Assembly: GCA_016709385.1 (NCBI GenBank)
Contig: JADJMW010000009.1
Coordinates: 124,001 to 188,000, forward strand
DNA: 64,000 nucleotides
Source of the DNA: Candidatus Rubrivivax defluviihabitans
GTDB taxonomy: Bacteria > Pseudomonadota > Gammaproteobacteria > Burkholderiales > Burkholderiaceae_C
Reading direction: 5' to 3'
Of this stretch, positions 33,330 through 42,278 are shown piece by piece. Each line of letters starts with the position of its first letter. The first letter of the stretch is position 1. Made by a program: the position numbers and the translations under genes. The notes under the pieces were generated by a model, which was given only the letters and a program-made list of their open reading frames with translations, did no database searches and had not been told where the DNA came from.

Positions 33330-34117
33330 GAGGTCGCTCCTTCGCGATAGCGTTGCAGGAATTTGCCGTAGCCGTCCGGGCTGAGCCAGAACTGCATCAG
33401 TCGCGTGACCGCGTTGCCGGTGACCGTGGCACCCGACAGGCCGTCGATGTGGTGGGGGTCGACCTCGGGCTTGCCGGCCGGGCCCTTGATGACCTTGATG
33501 GCGACCTCGCCCTTGTCGTCGTAGCCCAAGCGGCCGCGCCACAGGTCCAGCCAGCCCGGGTTGCTGATCTCGGCGCCGAGCCCGGGGGTCTCCTTGTGCT
33601 CGTAGTAGGTCAGGCCGCGCACGGTGTTGCCGTCGGGGGCCAGCGCGAGGAAGCCGTAGATGGCGCCCCACATGCCGGGGCCCTCGACCGGCACCACGAC
33701 CTGGTCGACCTGGCCGTCCTTCATGATGAAGTAGACCGTGCCCAGGTTCGGCACGCGACGGATGCCGGCGGGGTTGGAAGGCGCGGCGCGGCTGGCCGCC
33801 GGGTCGTTGCGCGCTGCGCGCTGGTCGTAGCGCCGCGCATCCATCTTGTCCGCCGGCACCAGTTCGCCGGTGGCGAGGTCGACGAGCCGGGCCTGGATGG
33901 CGCGATCGAACACCGCCTGCACCTCGGGCACCGTCATCGCCTGCCCATGCTCGGCCAGGCCGGCGGCCACGAGCACGTTCTTTTCCATGTACAGCCGCGC
34001 ATTGGCCACCTGCGCCGGCTTCAGGCTGACCGCCGCCGTGGCCACCAGCGCCGCGCAGACGACGCAGACGGTGGTGGCGAACAGGATCGTATAGCGGGTG
34101 CTGTTGATATTAGCCAC
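33326..34117 (-). CDS. nqrC: Na+-translocating NADH:quinone reductase subunit C
   Basis: A 263-residue protein with one N-terminal membrane helix (about 10-32) and a periplasmic FMN domain. FMN is attached covalently by ApbE to the Thr of SGAT (Thr231 in GLSGATVTGNAV). GMWGAIYGFLALAPDGNTVRG and YEHKETPGLGAEI are conserved. The insert at ~100-120 (ARNDPAASRAAPSNPAG) is low complexity. The ATG at 34117 overlaps the nqrB stop by 8 nt. Confidence 0.96.
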   Translation of the reverse strand: MANINSTRYTILFATTVCVVCAALVATAAVSLKPAQVANARLYMEKNVLVAAGLAEHGQAMTVPEVQAVFDRAIQARLVDLATGELVPADKMDARRYDQRAARNDPAASRAAPSNPAGIRRVPNLGTVYFIMKDGQVDQVVVPVEGPGMWGAIYGFLALAPDGNTVRGLTYYEHKETPGLGAEISNPGWLDLWRGRLGYDDKGEVAIKVIKGPAGKPEVDPHHIDGLSGATVTGNAVTRLMQFWLSPDGYGKFLQRYREGATS

Positions 34118-35336
34118 GGCGGGCCTTCCTGCGGCGCACGTTGGCCTGCACGAAGAAGTGGTCGATGATCGGCGCCATCACGTTCATGAACAGGATCACC
34201 AGCATCACCGATTCCGGGTACGCCGGGTTGACGACGCGGATGAGCACGATCAGCGCGCCCATCATGGCCCCGTAGACCCACTTGCCGGCTTCGGAGAAGG
34301 TGGACGTGACGGGGTCGGTGGCCATGAAGACGATGCCGAAGGCCCAGCCGCCCAGCACCATGTGCCACCAGAAGGGCACGCCGAACCAGGGGTTGGTGGC
34401 CGATCCGACCACGTTCAGCAGGCTGGCCATCAGCACCGTGCCCAGCGTGGCGGCAGCCATCGTTCGCCAGGATCCGACACCGGTGGCGATGATGATCACG
34501 GCGCCGATCAGGCAGGCCAGCGCCGAGGTCTCACCCATCGAACCCCGCTCCAGCCCGACGAAGGCGTTCCACCAGGAAAAGCCCTGCGCCTCGAAGGAAC
34601 CGGTCATGGTGCGCATCTGGGCCAGCAGCGTGGCGCCCGAGTAGCCGTCGACGGCCATGCCCTCGGGCACGGCGGCCCAGACCTTGTCGCCCGAGATCTC
34701 GGCCGGGTAGGCGAAGAACAGGAAGGCGCGCGCCGCCAGCGCCGGGTTGACGAAATTCATGCCCGTGCCGCCGAACACTTCCTTGGCGACGACGACGCCG
34801 AAGGTGATGCCCAGGGCGGCTTGCCACAGCGGCGTGGTCGGCGGCAGGATCAGCGGGAACAGCAGGCCGGTGACGAAGAAGCCTTCGTTGACCTCCATCC
34901 TGCGCACCACCGCGAACAGCACCTCCCAGGTCAGGCCCACGACCATGGTCACGATGTACAGCGGCAGGAAATACAACGCGCCGTGGATGACGTTGGCGGC
35001 CAGGCTGTCGGGCGAATAGCCCACGCCGAGCAGGGCGATGACGGCGTGGCGCCAGCCTTCCAGGTTGGCCGTCCTGGCCGGGTCCAGCGCCAGGTTGGCC
35101 TGCAGCCCGGTGTTGTACATGGCCATGTAGATGCAGGGCAGCGCCGCGATGACCACCAGGAACATCATGCGCTTGAGGTCCATCGCATCGCGCACGTGGG
35201 CGCTGCTGCGGGTGACGGCGTGCGGCGTGTAGAAGAAGGTGTCCGCGGCCTCCCACAACGGGAACCAGCGCTCGAAGCGGCCGCCCTTCTCGAAATTCGG
35301 GGCGATGCGGTCCAGCAGAGATCGCAGGCTCTTCAC
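34110..35336 (-). CDS. nqrB: Na+-translocating NADH:quinone reductase subunit B
   Basis: A 408-residue membrane subunit with about ten hydrophobic segments. The FMN acceptor is Thr236 in DGYSGATLL, the same number as in Vibrio cholerae. EVNEGFFVTGLLFPLILPPTTPLW and KEVFGGTGMNFVNPALAARAF are invariant NqrB blocks. Start is GTG 35336, overlapping the nqrA stop (GTGA); the longer frame starting inside nqrA adds unrelated residues. Confidence 0.96.
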   Translation of the reverse strand: MKSLRSLLDRIAPNFEKGGRFERWFPLWEAADTFFYTPHAVTRSSAHVRDAMDLKRMMFLVVIAALPCIYMAMYNTGLQANLALDPARTANLEGWRHAVIALLGVGYSPDSLAANVIHGALYFLPLYIVTMVVGLTWEVLFAVVRRMEVNEGFFVTGLLFPLILPPTTPLWQAALGITFGVVVAKEVFGGTGMNFVNPALAARAFLFFAYPAEISGDKVWAAVPEGMAVDGYSGATLLAQMRTMTGSFEAQGFSWWNAFVGLERGSMGETSALACLIGAVIIIATGVGSWRTMAAATLGTVLMASLLNVVGSATNPWFGVPFWWHMVLGGWAFGIVFMATDPVTSTFSEAGKWVYGAMMGALIVLIRVVNPAYPESVMLVILFMNVMAPIIDHFFVQANVRRRKARRG

Positions 35337-36700
35337 GAATATTCCTTCTCGATTTGATCGAGCACCTTGCGCAACAGCGGCCCGTACTCGGTCTTGCCGG
35401 GGCAGACGAAGGTGCACAGCGCGAGGTCTTCCTCGTCCAGCTCCATGCAGCCCAGGGCCTGGGCGCGCTCGACGTCGCCGATGACCAGGGCGCGCAGCAG
35501 GAAGGTCGGCATCAGGTCCAGCGGCATCACGCGTTCGTAGCCGCCGATCGGCACCATGGCGCGTTCACCGCCGTTGGTGCTGGTCGTGAGTGGCAGGCCG
35601 CGTTTGCCGGCGAAGTGGCCGAGCACCACACCCCACAGGGAGAATTTGTCCTTCTGCGGCGTGATCCAGCCGAAGAGCTCGCGCTCGTGGCCTTCGTGCA
35701 GCACCGACACCTGGCGGTGGTGGCGGCCCAGGAAGCCGGTCTGTTCGCCGGCGGCGATGCGGCCGTCGAGCACCGAGCCCGACAGCACGCGGACGCTGCC
35801 GCCGACCAGTTCACCCTGGGTCAGTTCGGCCAGCGCGGCCCCCAGGCGCACGCGCAGCAGCCGCGGCCGCTGAACCGCGGGGCCGGCCAGCGAGACCACG
35901 CGCTCGACATCCAGCCGTCCGGTGCTGAACAGGTGGCCGATGGCGGCCACGTCCTGGTAGCCGATGTGCCAGACGCTGCGCTCGGCGTCCACCGGGTGCA
36001 GCAGGTGGATGTGCAGCCCGGGTGTGCCGGCCGGGTGCGGGCCGCTGAATTCGTGCACCTCGGCACGCGAGCCGGGCCCGCCGGCGACTTTCGAGCCGGC
36101 GCCGCGGCACAGGTAGACCGGCACCGGGGCGAGCTGTTCGATGGCCGTCATGCCGGCGGTGAAATCGGCCTCGCGGCCCGCCAGCACGACCTGCGGGTCG
36201 GGCGCGTGGGGATGGGTGTCGTGTGCCGTGACGAAGATCGCCTGCGGCACCGCATCGGCGGCCGGCACGCGGCTGAACGGGCGCGTGCGCAGGGCACCCC
36301 ACAGGCCGCTTTCCAGCAGCACTGCACGCACCACCGCCGAGTCGGTGGGCACGCGGCCCGGGGACGGCAGGCTTTCGAACGATACCTGGGTGTCGGGGCC
36401 GTCGTCGGCAGCCACGTCGATGACCATCGAGACGAAGGCGCGCCGGTCGCCACGGTGGATGGCGCTGACGGTGCCGGTGGCCGGCGAGGTGTAGCACACG
36501 CCGGGGGATTTTCGATCGCCGTACAGCAACTGGCCGCGCTGGACGCGGTCGCCGGGCTGCACGGCCAGCGCCGGCCGCAAGCCCAGCGTGTCGGCGCCCA
36601 GCAGGGCAATCCGGCGCGGCGGTGCCGCCGTCTCGATGCGCTGCTCGGGGGCGCCGGCCAAGGGCAGGTCCAGCCCCTTGCGAATCGTGTGCACGGCCAT
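35333..36700 (-). CDS. nqrA: Na+-translocating NADH:quinone reductase subunit A
   Basis: A 455-residue soluble subunit, first gene of the nqr operon. It opens with HTIRKGLDLPLAGAPEQRIE and contains RPALAVQPGDRVQRGQLLYG and a lipoyl-like fold with TSPATGTVSAIHRGDRRAF, all standard for NqrA; the C-terminus has GYERVMPLDLMPTFLLRAL. The subunit is associated with quinone reduction. It is divergent from ccmA, with a palindromic FNR-like box between them. Confidence 0.96.
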   Translation of the reverse strand: MAVHTIRKGLDLPLAGAPEQRIETAAPPRRIALLGADTLGLRPALAVQPGDRVQRGQLLYGDRKSPGVCYTSPATGTVSAIHRGDRRAFVSMVIDVAADDGPDTQVSFESLPSPGRVPTDSAVVRAVLLESGLWGALRTRPFSRVPAADAVPQAIFVTAHDTHPHAPDPQVVLAGREADFTAGMTAIEQLAPVPVYLCRGAGSKVAGGPGSRAEVHEFSGPHPAGTPGLHIHLLHPVDAERSVWHIGYQDVAAIGHLFSTGRLDVERVVSLAGPAVQRPRLLRVRLGAALAELTQGELVGGSVRVLSGSVLDGRIAAGEQTGFLGRHHRQVSVLHEGHERELFGWITPQKDKFSLWGVVLGHFAGKRGLPLTTSTNGGERAMVPIGGYERVMPLDLMPTFLLRALVIGDVERAQALGCMELDEEDLALCTFVCPGKTEYGPLLRKVLDQIEKEYS

Positions 36701-36786
36701 GGTGATGATGGTTGGGGTGGTGGACGGCGCCCTCGGGAAACCGGCCGCGGGGAGGTGAACGGTCGCTCCGCAAGGTGCGCTGCGAG

Positions 36787-36825
36787 GCTATAGCAGCGGG
36801 TCGCGCCGGGTTTGACCTAGGTCAG
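36787..36825 (-). promoter_or_regulatory. Palindromic FNR/ANR-like box (36812-36825) with candidate -10 for nqrA
   Basis: TTGACCTAGGTCAG contains the perfect 12-bp palindrome TGACCTAGGTCA and resembles TTGAT-N4-ATCAA with diverged ends (7 of 10). On the minus strand a TATAGC -10 (36792-36787) lies close to the class-II spacing (predicted start ~36777-36780). It could also act on the divergent ccmA side, where a TACACT at 36878-36883 is present. The palindrome is clear; the regulator is inferred. Confidence 0.45.
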
Positions 36826-36897
36826 CCCGTTGCGGAATCGGCCAGCCCTGCGGGAGGAGAGGGCTGCAGTGCCCCGGTACACTGCGCCGCGGTTCGA

Positions 36898-36939
36898 GGG
36901 TGGGTCGCGAGGAGGGCTTGCGCCGCCCTCGACCCACCC
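36898..36939 (+). promoter_or_regulatory. Strong stem-loop in the ccmA leader
   Basis: GGGTGGGTCG (36898-36907) and CGACCCACCC (36930-36939) are perfect 10-base complements. Inside them AGGGC (36913-36917) pairs with GCCCT (36925-36929). The structure ends 33 nt before the chosen ccmA TTG. No U-tract follows, so it is not an ordinary terminator. It may control translation or message stability of the ccm operon. Confidence 0.45.
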
Positions 36940-36972
36940 GGTCGACCGCGCGTCGCCGAGCGAAGGCCTCAC

Positions 36973-37677
36973 TTGTCCACGGAAACTTTGCACGAACTGC
37001 CGACACGAGCCCATCCGTCGCCACCCGCGCCGGTGCGCGCCAGCGTGCTGCGGGCCGTCGACCTGGCCGGGCAACGCGGCGAGCGGGCCTTGTTCGAACA
37101 CCTCGAACTGGAGCTCGAACCCGGCGCCGTGGTCTGGCTGCGTGGTCGCAACGGCCGCGGCAAGACGACGCTGCTGCGCCTGCTGGCGGGGTTGGCCACG
37201 CCGATGGCCGGCGAAGTCCGCGTCGGCGGCGTGGCGCAGAGGCAGGCCGGGCCCGAAGGGCGCCGGGGCCTGGTCTACATCGGGCATCAGAATGCGCTCA
37301 AGGACGACCTCACCGCCATGGAGGCACTGCGCTTCCTGGCCCGCACGCGCGGCGATCGGCCCGACGATGCGGCCCTGACCGCGGCCCTGCAGCGGCTGGG
37401 CGTGCGCGGCAGCCGCCACGCCCCGGTGCGCACGCTCAGCCAGGGTCAGCGCCGGCGGGTGGCGCTGGCCCGGCTGGCGCTGTGCCTGCACGCCGACCTG
37501 TGGCTGCTGGACGAACCCTTCGACGCGCTCGACGCCGATGGCATTCACGCGCTGAACGGCCTGCTGGCCGAACATGCCGAGCGCGGTGGCGCCACGCTGA
37601 TGACCAGCCACCAGTCGCCCAGCCTGCGCGAGCCGGTGCCGCGCATCTTCGACCTCGACCGCCATGGCCTGGCATGA
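36973..37677 (+). CDS. ccmA: Haem exporter ATP-binding protein CcmA
   Basis: The ABC ATPase of the CcmAB(CD) haem-handling complex. Walker A is GRNGRGKTT, the signature is LSQGQRRRVALARL and Walker B is LWLLDEPFDALD. The start is uncertain. TTG 36973, with GAAGG upstream, gives 234 residues with a Pro-rich lead; GTG at 37033 or 37045 gives a length closer to E. coli CcmA, without a clear ribosome site. The far-upstream start of the open frame is unlikely. CcmA hydrolyses ATP to release holo-CcmE. The stop overlaps ccmB (ATGA). Confidence 0.9.
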   Translation: MSTETLHELPTRAHPSPPAPVRASVLRAVDLAGQRGERALFEHLELELEPGAVVWLRGRNGRGKTTLLRLLAGLATPMAGEVRVGGVAQRQAGPEGRRGLVYIGHQNALKDDLTAMEALRFLARTRGDRPDDAALTAALQRLGVRGSRHAPVRTLSQGQRRRVALARLALCLHADLWLLDEPFDALDADGIHALNGLLAEHAERGGATLMTSHQSPSLREPVPRIFDLDRHGLA

Positions 37678-38342
37678 GGGATCTCTTCCTCGCCGTGCTG
37701 CTGCGCGACCTCAAGCTGGCATCGCGTCGGCGCATCGAATCGCTGCTGCCGGTGGTCTTCTTCATCGTCGCGCTGAGCCTGTTTCCGCTGGGCGTGGGGC
37801 CCGAGGCGCAGATGCTGCGCGACATCGCGCCCGGCATCGTCTGGGTCTGCGCGCTGCTGGCGTCGATGCTGTCGGTGGGTTCGTTGTTTGCCGGCGACCT
37901 GGCCGACGGCTCGCTGGAGCAACTGCTGCTGGCACCGCAGCCGGCCATCGCGGTGGCCGCCGCCAAGTCGACCGCGCACTGGCTGCTGACCGGCCTGCCG
38001 CTGATCGTGGCCACGCCGCTGGTGGGGCTGCTGTTCGGCATGTCGGGGCCGGCTTTGTTGGCTCTGGTGGCGGGGCTGCTGCTGGGCACGCCCATCCTCA
38101 GCCTGCTCGGTGCGCTGGGCGCAGCGCTGACGCTCGGACTGCGCAGCGGCGGCATGCTGCTGATCCTGATCGTGCTGCCGCTCACGATGCCGGCGCTGAT
38201 CTTCGGTGCCGGTGCGGTGGGCCAGGTCGAGGCGGGGCTGGACGCGGGCGGGCACTTCTCGCTGCTCGGCGCGCTGCTGCTGGCCACGGCGCTGGGCGCT
38301 CCGCCGGCCACCGCGGCGGCCTTGCGCATTTCCACCGAATGA
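37674..38342 (+). CDS. ccmB: Haem exporter permease CcmB
   Basis: A 222-residue six-helix permease starting LFLAVLLRDLKLASRRR, with VVFFIVALSLFPLGVGPE and LAGDLADGS-type CcmB motifs (here FAGDLADGSLEQLLLAPQP). Partner of CcmA. ATG 37674 overlaps the ccmA stop; 43 nt follow before ccmC. Confidence 0.95.
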   Translation: MRDLFLAVLLRDLKLASRRRIESLLPVVFFIVALSLFPLGVGPEAQMLRDIAPGIVWVCALLASMLSVGSLFAGDLADGSLEQLLLAPQPAIAVAAAKSTAHWLLTGLPLIVATPLVGLLFGMSGPALLALVAGLLLGTPILSLLGALGAALTLGLRSGGMLLILIVLPLTMPALIFGAGAVGQVEAGLDAGGHFSLLGALLLATALGAPPATAAALRISTE

Positions 38343-38385
38343 AAACCGTCTGCACGCCGACTCGGCATCGAACGAGGCCTCCCGA

Positions 38386-39141
38386 GTGAATTCCCCGCCG
38401 CTGCGCCTGTACACCTTTGCCGCGCCCTCGCGCTTCTACCAGCTCGCCGGCTGGCTGGTGCCCTGGTTCTGGGCCGCGACCGTGTTGCTCGCGGCGGCCG
38501 GGCTGTACATCGGCTTCTTCGTCGCCCCCACCGATGCCACGCAGGGCGACTCCTACCGCATCATCTTCATCCACGTGCCGGCGGCCTGGATGTCGATGCT
38601 GCTGTATCTGGTGATGGCCTTCTGGGCCGGCATCGGCTGGGCCTTCAATGCGCGTCTGGCTTCGATGGTGGCGCGCGCCATCGCTCCCACCGGCGCCATG
38701 TTCACCTTCCTGGCCTTGTGGACCGGCGCCATCTGGGGCAAGCCGACCTGGGGTACCTGGTGGGTGTGGGACGCGCGGCTGACGAGCGAACTGATCCTGC
38801 TCTTCCTCTACCTGGGCTATATCGCGCTGGTCAATGCCATCGACGACGTGCGTCGGGCCGACCAGGCCGGCGCCCTGCTGGCGCTGGTGGGCAGCGTCAA
38901 CGTGCCCATCATCTATTTCTCGGTCAAGTGGTGGAATACGCTGCACCAGGGGGCCACGGTCAGCATGACGGCGGCACCCAAGATGGCCAGCACCATGCTC
39001 ACGGCGATGCTGATCATGACCTTCGCCTGCTGGGCCTATGCCTTCGCCGCGGTCTTCACGCGCACGCGGGCCATCGTCATCGAGCGTGAAGCCCATTCCG
39101 GCTGGGTGGCGGAACTGACGCGGGGGAGAATGCATCCATGA
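38386..39141 (+). CDS. ccmC: Haem-handling protein CcmC
   Basis: A 251-residue six-helix member of the haem-handling family. Its tryptophan-rich WWD motif is WGKPTWGTWWVWDARLTSEL, flanked by His residues (FIHVPAAWMSM; SVKWWNTLHQG) that bind haem. It loads haem onto CcmE. GTG 38386 is preferred: GAGG lies 8 nt upstream and the longer frame overlaps ccmB with unrelated sequence. Confidence 0.95.
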   Translation: MNSPPLRLYTFAAPSRFYQLAGWLVPWFWAATVLLAAAGLYIGFFVAPTDATQGDSYRIIFIHVPAAWMSMLLYLVMAFWAGIGWAFNARLASMVARAIAPTGAMFTFLALWTGAIWGKPTWGTWWVWDARLTSELILLFLYLGYIALVNAIDDVRRADQAGALLALVGSVNVPIIYFSVKWWNTLHQGATVSMTAAPKMASTMLTAMLIMTFACWAYAFAAVFTRTRAIVIEREAHSGWVAELTRGRMHP

Positions 39142-39317
39142 ACTGGGGCAGTGCTTCGGCTTTCTTCGAAATGGGCGGGTACGGGCTGTATGTCTGGGGC
39201 TCGTACGGCGTGGCGGCGCTGCTGATGCTGGTGGAGCCCTGGCTGGTACACCGGCGGTTGCGCCGTTCCTTGCAGGAAGCGGCGCGCATCGAATCTGGAA
39301 ACGAGGCTGAATCATGA
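39138..39317 (+). CDS. ccmD: Haem exporter accessory protein CcmD
   Basis: A 59-residue small membrane protein read directly from the sequence. It starts MNWGSASAFFEMGGYGLYVW and has one hydrophobic helix (YGVAALLMLVEPWLVHRR), then a charged tail. The F-MGGYG-YVW pattern is the CcmD signature. It helps release holo-CcmE from CcmABC. Overlaps ccmC and ccmE by 4 nt on each side (ATGA). It is easy to miss because of its size. Confidence 0.92.
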   Translation: MNWGSASAFFEMGGYGLYVWGSYGVAALLMLVEPWLVHRRLRRSLQEAARIESGNEAES

Positions 39318-39775
39318 AACCGCGTCACAAACGTTTTGCCATGCTGGGCGGGCTGGTGGCCACGGTGGGGGTCATCGTGGCCCTGGTGCTGAATGCCTTC
39401 CAGAGCAATCTGGTGTTCTTCTACTCGCCCAGCCAGGTCTCGGCCAACGAGGCGCCCGTCGGTCGCACCTTCCGCGTCGGCGGTCTGGTCGAGGCGGGTT
39501 CGGTCAAGGTCGACGGCACGCAGGTTCAGTTCGTCGTCACCGACACCGCCACCACCGTGCCCGTGCGCTACCAGGGCATCCTTCCCGACCTGTTCAAGGA
39601 AGGCAAGGGCGTGGTCGTGCAGGGGCAGTTGCAGGACGGCGTGTTCGTGGCCCGCGAAGTGCTGGCCAAGCACGACGAGAACTACATGCCGCCGGAGGCC
39701 GCCGATGCCCTGAAGCAGGCGCAGCGCGGTGACCGCAAACTGGCCGATTCACTCGTCAAGGGGCCCAGCCAATGA
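39314..39775 (+). CDS. ccmE: Haem chaperone CcmE
   Basis: A 153-residue membrane-anchored haem chaperone with an N-terminal helix (about 8-28) and an OB-fold. The covalent haem ligand is His120 and the axial tyrosine is Tyr124 in LAKHDENYMPP. FFYSPSQV, RVGGLVEAGSV and YQGILPDLFKEGKGVV are conserved. It shuttles haem from CcmC to CcmF. Overlaps ccmD and ccmF by ATGA. Confidence 0.97.
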   Translation: MKPRHKRFAMLGGLVATVGVIVALVLNAFQSNLVFFYSPSQVSANEAPVGRTFRVGGLVEAGSVKVDGTQVQFVVTDTATTVPVRYQGILPDLFKEGKGVVVQGQLQDGVFVAREVLAKHDENYMPPEAADALKQAQRGDRKLADSLVKGPSQ

Positions 39776-41751
39776 TTCCGGAGATCGGTCACTTCATGCT
39801 CTGGTTGGCGCTGGCCCTGTCGCTGGCGCTGGGGGTCGTGCCGCTGGTGGGCGCGCAGCGTGGCCGCGCCGACTGGATGGCCCTGGCGCGGCCGAGTACC
39901 GGCGTTCTCTTCGTGCTGGTGGCGATCTCGTTCGCCTGCCTGACCATCGCCTTCGTGCAGCACGACTTCTCGGTGCAGTACGTGGCGTCCAACTCCAACA
40001 GCGCGCTGCCGCTGGAATTCCGCATCGCCGCGGTGTGGGGTGGCCACGAAGGCTCCATGTTGCTGTGGCTGCTGATGCAATGCGGCTGGATGGGCGCGGT
40101 GGCGCTGTTCAGCCGCAACCTGCCGTTGCCGGTGCTGGCACGCATCCTCTCGGTGATGAGCCTCACGCTGGTGGGTTTCCTGCTCTTCACGCTGCTCACC
40201 TCCAATCCCTTCGACCGCCTGGTGCCGGCCGCGCCGGACGGTCGCGACCTCAACCCGCTGCTGCAGGACCCGGGCATGATCTTCCACCCGCCCCTGCTGT
40301 ACATGGGCTACGTGGGCTTTGCGGTGGCCTTCTCCTTCGCGGTGGCGGCGCTGATCGGCGGCAACCTCGACGCGCAATGGGCGCGCTGGACGCGCCCATG
40401 GACCACCGCGGCCTGGATCTTCCTCACGCTGGGCATCGCCCTGGGGAGCTGGTGGGCGTACTACGAGCTGGGCTGGGGCGGCTGGTGGTTCTGGGACCCG
40501 GTGGAAAACGCCTCCTTCATGCCCTGGCTGGTGGGCACGGCGCTGATCCACTCGCTGGCCGTGACGGAAAAGCGCGGCGCCTTCAAGGCCTGGACGGTGC
40601 TGCTGGCGATCGCCGCGTTCTCGCTGTCGCTGCTGGGCACCTTCCTCGTGCGCTCGGGCGTGTTGAGTTCGGTGCACGCCTTTGCCACCGACCCCGAGCG
40701 GGGCCTGTTCATCCTGGCCTTCCTGACCGTCGTCATCGGTGCTTCGCTGGCGCTGTATGCATGGCGGGCGCCCACCGTCGGCCTGGGTACGCGCTTTTCG
40801 CAGGTCTCGCGCGAAAGCTTCCTGCTCGCCAACAACGTGCTGCTGGTGGTGGCCGCCGGCGCGGTGCTGCTGGGCACGCTGTACCCGCTGGTGCTCGACG
40901 CCCTGGGCCTGGGCAAGATCTCGGTCGGGCCGCCGTATTTCGACACCGTCTTCGTGCCGCTGATGGCGCCGCTGGTCTTCCTGATGGGCGTGGGCCCGCT
41001 GGCGCGCTGGAAGGAAGCCTCACTCCCCGACTTGGCGCGCCGCGTGCGCTGGGCCGCCGTGGTCACGCTGCTGGCCGCCCTGGGCGCCGGCTGGGCCGAG
41101 GGCGAGATCTCCTGGATGGGCAGCCTGGGCCTGGCGATGGCGTTCTGGATCGTTGCCACGCTGGGCGTGGACCTGTGGGAACGCGTGCGCCCGGCCGGCG
41201 GCATGCGCAGCAGCATCCTGCACCGGTTGCGGCAGTTGCCGCGGGCGATGGTCGGCATGATGGTGGCGCACCTGGGCGTGGCGGCATTCATCCTGGGCGT
41301 GACGATCGTCAACACCTACCAGGTGGAACGCGACGTGACGATGCAGGTGGGCGACACCACCGAGATCGCCGGCTACGTCTTCACCTTCCGCGGCGTGCGG
41401 GAAGTCGACGGGCCGAATTTCACGGCGGTGCGCGGCACCATCGACGTGACCAAGGGCGAACGCGCCGTGGTCACCATGAGCCCCGAGAAGCGCGTCTACC
41501 GCGTGCAGACCATGCCGATGACCGAGGCCGCGATCTACAGCCGCGTCACCGGCGACCTGTATGTTTCGCTGGGCCAGCCCGACGACAAGGGTGCCTGGGT
41601 CGTGCGCGTCTACTACAAACCCTTCGTGACCTGGATCTGGGGCGGCTGCGTCATCATGGCGCTGGGCGGTCTGCTGGCGGCGAGCGACCGCCGCTACCGC
41701 GTGGCCCGACGTGAACAGGCGGCGGCCAAGACCGTGGAGGCCGCGGCGTGA
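39772..41751 (+). CDS. ccmF: Cytochrome c haem lyase subunit CcmF
   Basis: A 659-residue membrane protein with about fifteen hydrophobic segments. The WWD motif WGGWWFWDPVENASFMPWL near residue 238 is diagnostic, and IPEIGHFMLWLALALSLALG opens the chain. It ligates haem from CcmE to apocytochromes with CcmH/I. ATG 39772 overlaps ccmE, and its stop overlaps the GTG of ccmG. Confidence 0.97.
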   Translation: MIPEIGHFMLWLALALSLALGVVPLVGAQRGRADWMALARPSTGVLFVLVAISFACLTIAFVQHDFSVQYVASNSNSALPLEFRIAAVWGGHEGSMLLWLLMQCGWMGAVALFSRNLPLPVLARILSVMSLTLVGFLLFTLLTSNPFDRLVPAAPDGRDLNPLLQDPGMIFHPPLLYMGYVGFAVAFSFAVAALIGGNLDAQWARWTRPWTTAAWIFLTLGIALGSWWAYYELGWGGWWFWDPVENASFMPWLVGTALIHSLAVTEKRGAFKAWTVLLAIAAFSLSLLGTFLVRSGVLSSVHAFATDPERGLFILAFLTVVIGASLALYAWRAPTVGLGTRFSQVSRESFLLANNVLLVVAAGAVLLGTLYPLVLDALGLGKISVGPPYFDTVFVPLMAPLVFLMGVGPLARWKEASLPDLARRVRWAAVVTLLAALGAGWAEGEISWMGSLGLAMAFWIVATLGVDLWERVRPAGGMRSSILHRLRQLPRAMVGMMVAHLGVAAFILGVTIVNTYQVERDVTMQVGDTTEIAGYVFTFRGVREVDGPNFTAVRGTIDVTKGERAVVTMSPEKRVYRVQTMPMTEAAIYSRVTGDLYVSLGQPDDKGAWVVRVYYKPFVTWIWGGCVIMALGGLLAASDRRYRVARREQAAAKTVEAAA

Positions 41752-42278
41752 AGCGCTGGCAGTTCCTGGCGCCGCTGGCCTTGTTCGCCGTGCTGCTGGG
41801 CTTCCTGGCAGTGGGCCTGAACCTGAATCCGCGCGAGGTGCCTTCGCCGCTGATCGGCAAGCCGGCGCCGGCCTTCGAGCTGGCGCGGCTGGACGACCCG
41901 ACGCAGCGCATCACGCACGCCGACCTCAAAGGGCAGGTCTGGATCCTGAACGTGTGGGCCTCGTGGTGCGTGGCCTGCCGCCAGGAGCACCCGCTGCTGG
42001 TGGACTTCGCCAAGCGCAACCCGGTGCCGCTCTATGGCCTGAACTACAAGGACAAGCGCGACGACGGGCTGGCCTGGCTGCGGCGCTTCGGCGACCCCTA
42101 CAAGGCCTCGCTATACGACATCGACGGCCGCGTCGGCATCGACTTCGGCGTCTATGGCGTTCCCGAAACCTTCGTCATCGACAAGCAGGGCGTGATCCGC
42201 TTCAAGCAGATCGGTCCCGTCACCCCCGAAGTGCTGCGCGACGAGATCGAACCCCTGCTGAAACAGCTCAATGCCTAA
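41748..42278 (+). CDS. ccmG: Thiol:disulphide interchange protein CcmG/DsbE
   Basis: A 176-residue, membrane-anchored periplasmic thioredoxin-like protein. The redox site is Cys74-Val-Ala-Cys77 (ASWCVACRQEH). GVYGVPETFVIDKQGVIRFKQ is the family's cis-Pro region. It keeps apocytochrome c cysteines reduced for haem attachment. GTG start 41748 overlaps ccmF; the stop lies 8 nt inside ccmH. Confidence 0.96.
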   Translation: MKRWQFLAPLALFAVLLGFLAVGLNLNPREVPSPLIGKPAPAFELARLDDPTQRITHADLKGQVWILNVWASWCVACRQEHPLLVDFAKRNPVPLYGLNYKDKRDDGLAWLRRFGDPYKASLYDIDGRVGIDFGVYGVPETFVIDKQGVIRFKQIGPVTPEVLRDEIEPLLKQLNA

